Shown in pieces: positions 13,817 to 19,354 of a stretch of DNA of 22,516 nucleotides. Location: the IMG/VR virus record IMGVR_UViG_3300048672_000151, positions 1-22,516 of that record; one strand, written 5' to 3'. The DNA comes from a virus. Below the pieces are notes generated by a model. That model did not search any database, was not told where the DNA came from, and saw only the letters and a program-made list of their open reading frames with translations. The stretch's first letter is position 1, and each line of letters opens with the position of its first letter. The position numbers and the translations under genes were made by a program.

Positions 13817-14014
13817 ATGAACCAAAAACAATTCACAGCACTGTCATCTCAGGGATATTTCAACCAAATCACCAGTGAATATGATTACTTCACAGCCTCC
13901 CATAGCGACTATGGCCCTATGAAATGGCCTACAGCTTTCCCTGATACGTTCAAGGAACATTGTGTGGCTGCGAAATGGTATAAGCGTTCTAAAGGCAATT
14001 GTAATAAGCGTTAA
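13817..14014 (+). CDS. Small hypothetical protein (65 aa)
   Basis: A 65-residue protein, MNQKQFTALSSQGYFNQITS then EYDYFTASHSDYGPMKWPTA, with a basic C-terminus (KWYKRSKGNCNKR). The first half is rich in aromatic and polar residues. There is no clear Shine-Dalgarno; the start overlaps the end of the 21-codon frame (TGATGTGATG) and is probably coupled to it. GTG 13814 is an alternative start. It is the last gene before the 181-base non-coding segment. Function unknown. Confidence 0.5.
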   Translation: MNQKQFTALSSQGYFNQITSEYDYFTASHSDYGPMKWPTAFPDTFKEHCVAAKWYKRSKGNCNKR

Positions 14015-14195
14015 ACGGCTTAATGGTTGTTATATGAGCTATTACGGTTTTCCGGTATTTCAAGGATTTATACGGAAAGCCGGAAACGGGACGTAGTATA
14101 TCTTGAACGTCGGCGGGGTGTTTGTTCATTATATGTTACGTTCGCTATTTGCGAATTACGAATGAACGTTCAATAATCGTGAACAAGGAGAAATT
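14015..14195 (+). other. Structured non-coding segment
   Basis: This is the longest gap within the rightward operon. TTTCCGG (14049-14055) can pair with CCGGAAA (14080-14086), or TTTCCG with the nearer CGGAAA (14073-14078): two competing hairpins. Downstream, ACGTTC (14138-14143) can pair with GAACGT (14164-14169) or with GAACGT at 14105-14110, GTTCATT (14124-14130) with AATGAAC (14161-14167), and TTCGC (14141-14145) with GCGAA (14151-14155). No tRNA, promoter or clear terminator was seen. A 20-codon frame at 14034 has no ribosome site. A structured leader or small RNA is possible. Confidence 0.4.
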
Positions 14196-14357
14196 ATGAA
14201 CAAGCTTGATAGTTACTTTGAGAAGATTAAAACTGAATCTGACTACTGGACCCTACGTCGATTGGGATTTTTATTTGAGTTTTATCCTATGGCTCCACAG
14301 TCGTGGGAGCAGCACATCATAACGCTTGCGCAGAGGGAGGCAGGTAAACTTGACTAA
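14196..14357 (+). CDS. Small hypothetical protein (53 aa)
   Basis: A 53-residue protein, MNKLDSYFEKIKTESDYWTL then a Phe/Tyr-rich helical core and QREAGKLD at the end. AAGGAG is six bases before the ATG (14196). It follows the structured segment and overlaps the TTG of the next gene (TTGACTAA), so the two are coupled. No domain recognised. Confidence 0.62.
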   Translation: MNKLDSYFEKIKTESDYWTLRRLGFLFEFYPMAPQSWEQHIITLAQREAGKLD

Positions 14358-14892
14358 GGAGCCTTGGGAAGAACACCCTGACGTGTGGCCCACAAAAGCT
14401 AAATTCTTTGCTTGGCTTCGGGGCTGCTTCAGGCGGGCTATCTGGAACCTTTCCCCTTGTAAGATTAAGTTCAAGAACGCCCACTGCTCCCCTCCACCTG
14501 AAGGTTACAAAGGTAAAGCCAAGAGTGGTGCTAACTGTGCACTAACAGGAGAGTGGGAAGGAAAGAGCAAACTTGAGGTTGATCACATCCAAGGAGAATG
14601 TTCGCTGCGTGACTGGGACGATGTTGCTACATTTGTTCGTCACTTGTGCCCACCTAACGACAATTTGCAACTTGTGACGAAGGAAGCACACAAGATAAAG
14701 ACCTTAGCAGAGCGTAAAGGTATCTCATTCGAGGCCGCATTACTGGAGAAGAGGGTAATTGCCTTTGCAAAACTCCCAGCAGCACAACAAATAAAAGTGT
14801 TGCAAGAAAGTGACAAGTGTGGTAAAATGGCTGCTACAAATGCAAAGAGCAGAGTGGCGTTATATAGGCAGATTATTGAGGCGGGTAAATGA
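14350..14892 (+). CDS. HNH endonuclease of the phage replication module
   Basis: A 180-residue protein with WPTKAKFFAWLRGCFRRA at its N-terminus and the HNH core VDHIQGECSLRDWDD (77-91), N105-L and AHKIKT (113-118). This resembles a conserved endonuclease often found next to the 5' exonuclease in siphophages, which probably processes branched or packaged DNA; it is not a typical homing enzyme. The usual first-strand cysteines are partly replaced (C63 remains in ANCALTG), so zinc binding is uncertain. The start is TTG 14350, with GGGAGG nine bases upstream and overlapping the previous stop; TTG 14326 is the alternative. Confidence 0.72.
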   Translation: MTKEPWEEHPDVWPTKAKFFAWLRGCFRRAIWNLSPCKIKFKNAHCSPPPEGYKGKAKSGANCALTGEWEGKSKLEVDHIQGECSLRDWDDVATFVRHLCPPNDNLQLVTKEAHKIKTLAERKGISFEAALLEKRVIAFAKLPAAQQIKVLQESDKCGKMAATNAKSRVALYRQIIEAGK

Positions 14893-15422
14893 ACGATTGG
14901 CACGAGGTTTTCACGTACTCAGAGGGGAGTCCGTCTGGGTTAGTGTGGAAACAATCCAAGTATTTGCATGTGAGATATAAAGCTGGACAGCCTGTTGGGA
15001 CGGTTTGTCCTGATGGGTATTGGAGGGTGATGGTAAATCGGATGAGAGTTCATCTCCACCGATGTGTTTATGAAATGTTCTATGGTAAAATACCAGATGG
15101 TAAAGTAATTGACCACATAGACGGCAACAGAAAAAACAACGTGATTTCCAACCTACGATTATTGGACAAATCTGAAAATACACGCAACTGTAAAAAACGA
15201 GAGGACAATACGTCAGGGGAAACAGGTGTGTATAAGACGGGCGGTAAATGGGTGGCAGACTGGCGCAACAGTGACGGTAAAAGGGTATCTGCGAGGTTTT
15301 CCGTGACCAAGTATGGTTATGAACTCGCCTATAGATTAGCTGTTGCTGTAAGAAAAGAAGCTGAAATCTCGCTGTTGAGTAACATCAAGGGCTATACAAC
15401 AACACATGGACGAAGGGAGTAA
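14889..15422 (+). CDS. HNH homing endonuclease with AP2-like domain
   Basis: A 177-residue protein: N-terminal YSEGSPSGLVWK motif, HNH core with H57 (HLHRCVYEMFYG) and VIDHIDGNRKNN at 73-84, SNLRLL, then an AP2-like DNA-binding part (NTSGETGVYK, a KWVADW strand, ARFSV). It is the intact relative of the broken gene at 11962. The ATG overlaps the previous stop (ATGA). The final codons supply the Shine-Dalgarno (AAGGGAG) for the exonuclease gene starting two bases after the TAA. These enzymes cut homologous unoccupied sites so that the gene is copied into them. Confidence 0.85.
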   Translation: MNDWHEVFTYSEGSPSGLVWKQSKYLHVRYKAGQPVGTVCPDGYWRVMVNRMRVHLHRCVYEMFYGKIPDGKVIDHIDGNRKNNVISNLRLLDKSENTRNCKKREDNTSGETGVYKTGGKWVADWRNSDGKRVSARFSVTKYGYELAYRLAVAVRKEAEISLLSNIKGYTTTHGRRE

Positions 15423-15424
15423 TT

Positions 15425-16327
15425 ATGGAAGATTGGAAGGTAGCGGCAAGTTTGCTGAATGATGGTTCCCGTTCTTGGCGTGCAATTGCCAAGGCTCTTG
15501 GTGTAGCGAAGTCCACTGTATCGGATTATCTTCGTAGCACTACCTCCAGTGAGGTAGCGGTAACACAGAAGGTACTTTTACTGGATATTGAGACTGCGCC
15601 CACGTCGGCCTATGTATGGGGGCGCTGGAAGCAAAACGTGGGGTTGAGTCAGGTGGTGTCCGAGGGCTATATGCTCACCTACTCTGCAAAGTGGCTTGGG
15701 GACGATTTGATTATGTGCAATCGTATCAAGCGCCCGGAAGACGATAAAACCCTTGTCGAAGAACTTGCTGCACTTATTGACCAAGCAGATTTGATTGTTG
15801 CACACAACCTTGTAAAATTTGACTGGCCCACAATTAAGACCCGCATGGTGTATCATAATATGCCTCCACCAAAACCTGTGCGTGTTGTGGATACGCTTCA
15901 GATTGCTAAGAAGGCTTTCCGCTTCCCAAGCAACAGTCTTGACAGCATTGCTGCGTATCTCGGCCTTGAGCGTAAGTTGCAAAACTCTGGTATGGATTTG
16001 TGGATTCGTTCTATGCGCCTTGAGGACGCAGCAATGGAAGACATGCTTGAATACAACCGACAAGACGTATTGGTGCTTGAACAAGTGTATGAGCGACTTG
16101 CCCCTTGGTATAATCAGCATCCGTCTGTAGCAGTTTTGTATGATGATGGTAAGCAACATTGTCCGTTATGCGGGGGAACCAATCTTTCCAAGATGGATAA
16201 GAGTGCTTTCACAAACAATAGTGAATTTGACGCTTTCCGTTGTGGTGATTGCGGCAAAGTGAGCCGTAGCAAACAGAATCTTCGTGGCAAGGAAAGCATG
16301 AAGAACACCCTCGTAAATGTAATGTAA
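15425..16327 (+). CDS. DnaQ-like DEDDy exonuclease with HTH and zinc ribbon
   Basis: A 300-residue protein with three parts. Residues 6-38 (SWRAIAKALGVAKSTVSDYL) form a helix-turn-helix. Residues 50-220 form an RNase H-like 3'-5' exonuclease with Exo I DIET (D54, E56), Exo II HN (127-128) and D133, and Exo III Y210 with D214. Residues 246-276 form a zinc ribbon (CPLCGG, then RCGDCG). The DEDDy set should hydrolyse single strands from the 3' end. Phage relatives of the exonuclease are common, but the added DNA-binding ends suggest sequence- or structure-directed action. The polymerase already has proofreading, so this enzyme may act in recombination, host DNA breakdown or repair. AAGGGAG lies six bases before the ATG. 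Confidence 0.82.
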   Translation: MEDWKVAASLLNDGSRSWRAIAKALGVAKSTVSDYLRSTTSSEVAVTQKVLLLDIETAPTSAYVWGRWKQNVGLSQVVSEGYMLTYSAKWLGDDLIMCNRIKRPEDDKTLVEELAALIDQADLIVAHNLVKFDWPTIKTRMVYHNMPPPKPVRVVDTLQIAKKAFRFPSNSLDSIAAYLGLERKLQNSGMDLWIRSMRLEDAAMEDMLEYNRQDVLVLEQVYERLAPWYNQHPSVAVLYDDGKQHCPLCGGTNLSKMDKSAFTNNSEFDAFRCGDCGKVSRSKQNLRGKESMKNTLVNVM

Positions 16328-16338
16328 AGGAGAAACAA

Positions 16339-16512
16339 ATGAATTCAATTTGGTTCGTAGAAACAAAAATCGCGGGGCAATACATCCCGCACACAGCAGA
16401 ACGCAGCCGTGACGATGCACGAGCATTGCAGAAGTATTTGAAGGCTATCCGGCAGATTGGTGTTCCCTCTCGTATCCGTCGTTATACACCTGACAACATT
16501 AGCCGAGGCTGA
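16339..16512 (+). CDS. Small basic hypothetical protein (57 aa)
   Basis: A 57-residue basic protein, MNSIWFVETKIAGQYIPHTA then a charged helical stretch (ERSRDDARALQKYLKAIRQI) and IRRYTPDN at the end. AAAGGAG lies six bases before the ATG at 16339. The helix has alternating basic and acidic residues and may bind a partner. No domain recognised. Confidence 0.65.
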   Translation: MNSIWFVETKIAGQYIPHTAERSRDDARALQKYLKAIRQIGVPSRIRRYTPDNISRG

Positions 16513-16515
16513 TTT

Positions 16516-16794
16516 GTGATAGCACAAGAACAGATTCCAATAATCCCTTGTGCTATCGCGCTGGATAATGAGAGGAAGATGATTGCTTTTAATCGCCCCC
16601 CTTCTCTGCCGATCTTTGTGGATATTCGTGGGAACATTACAGCAATGTGGGATAAGAAAGTGTTGAAGATAGACGAGCAAGAATACGCTTATAACACTTT
16701 CTTTTCCGTTGCGGATAGTAATTCTGTTCTTCATAAGTATTTCAAAGAACTAATTATCTCAGACCGCCAAGAGCCTGTGGTGTTCAGTTTTTAA
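16516..16794 (+). CDS. Hypothetical protein (92 aa)
   Basis: A 92-residue protein starting with GTG 16516, with GAGG seven bases upstream and three bases after the previous stop. It is beta-rich and hydrophobic in places (IPIIPCAIALDNERKMIAFN, then LPIFVDIRGNITAMW). It ends FSF directly before the ribosome site of the MazG-like gene. No domain recognised; a small beta-barrel is plausible. Confidence 0.55.
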   Translation: MIAQEQIPIIPCAIALDNERKMIAFNRPPSLPIFVDIRGNITAMWDKKVLKIDEQEYAYNTFFSVADSNSVLHKYFKELIISDRQEPVVFSF

Positions 16795-16803
16795 GGAGAA
16801 CTA

Positions 16804-17271
16804 ATGCAACAAGCATACCAAGACGTTGTACAATTTCAAACATACTGCGGCAAGCTGGATTCTGTTGCAGATAAAACTGCGTTGCTTCAGCAGGCTATGT
16901 TAATTGTTGAAGAAGCAAATGAGCTTTACGATGCCATTATGGATGAGCAGGGCGGTGAGCAAATTCTGAAGGAAACTTGTGATAACCTTGTTGTTCTATT
17001 CGGCATGGTGGCTATGCTACAGCGTAGCGGATACCGTGTTACAGAAGCTATGAAGGCTGTGTGCGATAATAACATGAGCAAGTTTTCCACTACGCAAACA
17101 GATGGCGCTTATACATTAGCCGCTTATGAAGCCACTGAACTAGGCTTTTTTACGCTAAAGCAAGTTGATTTCAATAAGTGGGGCGTGTTTGACAATAACG
17201 ACAAGCTACGCAAGCCGATTGGCTATACTAAATGTTCTGTCCAACAATTTATTCCACAAGGAGGTATGTAA
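16804..17271 (+). CDS. MazG-like nucleotide pyrophosphohydrolase
   Basis: A 155-residue protein with the all-alpha NTP-PPase signature: EEANE at 36-40 and, 17 residues on, ETCD at 57-60, supplying the E-E-x-x-E and E-x-x-D metal ligands. The C-terminal third (GFFTLKQVDFNKWGVFDNND) looks like an added small domain. MazG-type enzymes remove pyrophosphate from non-canonical or excess NTPs. In phages they may clear damaged nucleotides or lower alarmone levels. AAGGAG is six bases from the ATG and the stop overlaps the next start (TAATG). Confidence 0.75.
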   Translation: MQQAYQDVVQFQTYCGKLDSVADKTALLQQAMLIVEEANELYDAIMDEQGGEQILKETCDNLVVLFGMVAMLQRSGYRVTEAMKAVCDNNMSKFSTTQTDGAYTLAAYEATELGFFTLKQVDFNKWGVFDNNDKLRKPIGYTKCSVQQFIPQGGM

Positions 17272-17549
17272 TGAAATACGTTAAGCAAGCAGGGAGTGTG
17301 TGGGATACCTATTACGCCATTGATGACGACAACCTTGCCGTATCTGCCGTGGAGGCTCGTTATACCGATGCCACCAAGACTTATATTGAGACATACCTGA
17401 TTACCAATTACAACGCCTCTCGTGGCACGTATGACGGCATTGCCCGTGATAGCCTCGCTGATCTGGACAAGATTACACAGAAGGAGTGGAACGAGGCCAA
17501 GAAGGATTGTCTGGCATTTATCAAATACGTAGAGGGCCAAAGCCAATGA
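17271..17549 (+). CDS. Hypothetical protein (92 aa)
   Basis: A 92-residue acidic protein, MKYVKQAGSVWDTYYAIDDD then beta-rich YTDATKTYIETYLITNYNAS and a helical end (WNEAKKDCLAFIKYVEGQ). ATG 17271 overlaps the previous stop (TAATG), with AAGGAGG seven bases upstream, so it is preferred over the earlier in-frame start at 17232. No domain recognised. Confidence 0.62.
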   Translation: MKYVKQAGSVWDTYYAIDDDNLAVSAVEARYTDATKTYIETYLITNYNASRGTYDGIARDSLADLDKITQKEWNEAKKDCLAFIKYVEGQSQ

Positions 17550-18076
17550 TGAAGCGTGTTTCATTCTCAGATGTTCTCCATCTTCATCCTTTCAAAGGCA
17601 TGAACCAATTTGATCTTCTGCCACCAAAAATGGATAGCAATACCTTCCCCTATCTGTTCAAAATGGGTGTAGATATTGATAAGCCAGTACATGTGCAGGG
17701 CTGTCTGCACCGTAACCTCGAAGGTTATCAAGTGATGGGCTACAGCTACATTGGCCTTGAGCGTCAGGACAAGCCTTGGCTCAACAGTCGTCATAGCAGC
17801 CTTCAGGCCCGTATTGCTGCACAGAAAGACACAGAGCTTCGTGCCGATATGATTAATGCTTCAAGGGAGGGTTTAGATTGGGCAGCCTTCAAGAAAATGG
17901 CTGTGATGTCTGCGGGTAAAGACGGCACCACAAGTCACACAGGGCCACTTGAGCCGGAAGAAACGTATGAAGAAGATATTGCAACAATGACCACCCTTCG
18001 CTCCTTGCAGATTACCATTCGTGGGCCTCTGCACCCAGACGAAGATATGATAAACCCGCCACAAGGAATCGCATAA
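17546..18076 (+). CDS. Hypothetical protein (176 aa)
   Basis: A 176-residue protein, MMKRVSFSDVLHLHPFKGMN then MGVDIDKPVHVQGCLHRNLE and GYQVMGYSYIGL. It has a charged middle and an acidic, Thr-rich C-terminal region (EPEETYEEDIATMTTLRSLQ). The start is ATG 17546 or the adjacent ATG 17549; GAGGG lies nine bases upstream and the previous TGA overlaps (ATGA). Conserved-looking HxH and C positions could bind metal. No family recognised. Confidence 0.6.
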   Translation: MMKRVSFSDVLHLHPFKGMNQFDLLPPKMDSNTFPYLFKMGVDIDKPVHVQGCLHRNLEGYQVMGYSYIGLERQDKPWLNSRHSSLQARIAAQKDTELRADMINASREGLDWAAFKKMAVMSAGKDGTTSHTGPLEPEETYEEDIATMTTLRSLQITIRGPLHPDEDMINPPQGIA

Positions 18077-18201
18077 TGAAAGAAGCCCTTTACGGAATGG
18101 TAGGAGTTGTGTTAGGTGCTTTGAGCATCTGTTACTCCATTGCTTTTCTTGCAACCCCTGCTGTCGTATTCTTGGCAGCAATCAAATATCTCAACTCTTA
18201 A
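18076..18201 (+). CDS. Small membrane protein (41 aa)
   Basis: A 41-residue protein, MKEALYGMVGVVLGALSICY then SIAFLATPAVVFLAAIKYLN, which is almost entirely one hydrophobic segment of 25-30 residues. It overlaps the previous stop (TAATG), with AAGGAA upstream. It could be a small holin-like, superinfection-exclusion or lysis-timing membrane protein, but nothing in the sequence decides this. Confidence 0.6.
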   Translation: MKEALYGMVGVVLGALSICYSIAFLATPAVVFLAAIKYLNS

Positions 18202-18216
18202 TCGAAAGGAATAAAT

Positions 18217-18456
18217 ATGACTACATTGAATTCTACCCAACGTGACGCCCTGAAGCCCTTCAAGGTTGAAGCCTACAGCTACTACACCGAGGCCGATGCT
18301 ATTAAGGAGAATCTGAAAGACCTCGTTGAAGCTGCTGCCGAAAAGACTGGCATTGACAAGAAGATTGTAGCAAAGCACTTCGCTGTATCGTATAAGGGCA
18401 CCCTTGATGATCTGAACGAGGAAGTGAGTAATCTGAATTTCCTTGCAGAAGACTAA
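18217..18456 (+). CDS. DsbA-like phage double-stranded DNA-binding protein
   Basis: A 79-residue acidic helical protein, MTTLNSTQRDALKPFKVEAY, with the core LKDLVEAAAEKTGIDKKIVA then KHFAVSYKGTLDDLNEEV. This resembles the small T4 DsbA-type family, annotated as a double-stranded DNA-binding protein affecting late transcription. The match is by pattern and is moderate. AAAGGA lies nine bases before the ATG. It is the last gene of the rightward block, just before the terminator. Confidence 0.6.
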   Translation: MTTLNSTQRDALKPFKVEAYSYYTEADAIKENLKDLVEAAAEKTGIDKKIVAKHFAVSYKGTLDDLNEEVSNLNFLAED

Positions 18457-18463
18457 ACGAAAA

Positions 18464-18500
18464 GAAGCCCTACACCTCTCGGTGTAGGGCTTTGTTTTTA
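18464..18500. terminator. Strong bidirectional terminator
   Basis: AGCCCTACACC (18466-18476) and GGTGTAGGGCT (18481-18491) form a perfect 11-bp stem with a TCTC loop. On the right side TTGTTTTT follows; on the left strand the reverse reading gives TTCTTTTC. It thus stops rightward transcripts after the DsbA-like gene and leftward transcripts after the tail fibre gene, whose TAA (18500-18498) lies in the T-run. Confidence 0.92.
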
Positions 18501-19319
18501 TACGAATTCCTTAAACACGTAATACTTCGTGTAGAGGATTTGAGGAGTTCCATTCACATAGTGCAGAACCATGTTGTCACAGCTTGGCCGATACGCCCAC
18601 CAATCCCCGCCGAGTTCATAATCACTGAACGGCGGAGTTATGAGAGCGTTTGTCCCAAACTCTCTGTGCTCAATCACAGGGGTCAATATCGCGTATTTCC
18701 ACTCTAGGGCTGTTCCTGCTGCATTTAGTGTGAGTGGCTTGCCGCCATTCCCCGTCTTGTCGGGGAGTACATCAAACATGTCTGATGCCGTAAAAGATAC
18801 TGCTCCGGTGCGACCGTTGAAGCTATTAACCGTTACAGGGAAGGTAATAGGTGTCGATGCGATGCTTGTAATCAATCCCTTACTGTTAACCGTGACAGTG
18901 AGCGTGCTCGTTGCGCTTCCATACGCCCCGGCAGCAGCGCCGCTGTTAGCCAGTGTTACTGCGGCGTTTGCATTAGCACTCCCGTCGACAGACATTGAGC
19001 CTGTTACGTCACCTGACAGCGACAATGCCCTTGGTGTGTTCCACTTGACTGTTGAACCACTGGAACCCGCGCAGGAGCCAGAGTAGACGCTATTGCTCCA
19101 ACTGCCCATTGTGTCCCAAGCAGTGTTGTTTGAATTACGTCTGCGAAAGATCGGGGGATTAGTTGATGTATCCTGCCACACCATGTTTGATTCTGGCTCC
19201 GTGGGGGCTGTTGCCCCAGCAAAACTAGAGACAAGCCCGTTAATGATGTCATTCAATCGCCCAACAAACACAGGGCCATTATCTTCTCCGTCAACATCCA
19301 TGTATGTTGGTTGCGTCAT
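18498..19319 (-). CDS. Tail fibre protein
   Basis: A 273-residue protein, MTQPTYMDVDGEDNGPVFVG then a helical N-terminus. A Ser/Gly/Ala/Thr-rich repetitive middle follows (LSLSGDVTGSMSVDGSANAN, ATSTLTVTVNSKGLITSIA), typical of trimeric fibre shafts. The segment VNSFNGRTGAVSFTASD is a motif often seen in phage fibres. The C-terminus (WWAYRP, YVNGTPQILYTKYYVF) is the probable receptor-binding tip. It lies directly downstream of gpJ in the tail operon, which fits adsorption. The start is ATG 19319 with GGAG six bases upstream; a TTG at 19331 would place the ribosome site inside the gene. Confidence 0.82.
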   Translation of the reverse strand: MTQPTYMDVDGEDNGPVFVGRLNDIINGLVSSFAGATAPTEPESNMVWQDTSTNPPIFRRRNSNNTAWDTMGSWSNSVYSGSCAGSSGSTVKWNTPRALSLSGDVTGSMSVDGSANANAAVTLANSGAAAGAYGSATSTLTVTVNSKGLITSIASTPITFPVTVNSFNGRTGAVSFTASDMFDVLPDKTGNGGKPLTLNAAGTALEWKYAILTPVIEHREFGTNALITPPFSDYELGGDWWAYRPSCDNMVLHYVNGTPQILYTKYYVFKEFV

Positions 19320-19332
19320 TTGTTTCTCCAAT

Positions 19333-19353
19333 AAAAGGGGCTTCGCCCCCTTG
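19333..19353 (-). terminator. Hairpin with T-run between gpJ and fibre genes
   Basis: Read leftward, a GGGGC and GCCCC stem (19349-19337) around a short loop is followed by TTTT, right after the gpJ stop and before the fibre ribosome site. It resembles a weak intrinsic terminator that would lower fibre expression relative to gpJ, or an RNA processing site. Confidence 0.55.
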
Positions 19354-19354
19354 G

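Noticed and set aside
14034-14096. 20-codon frame MSYYGF in the structured gap
   Set aside because: It has no Shine-Dalgarno, is short and overlaps the hairpin arms.
14015-14195. tRNA gene in the structured gap
   Set aside because: No cloverleaf with a GGTTCGAATCC-like T arm and matching acceptor stem could be drawn.
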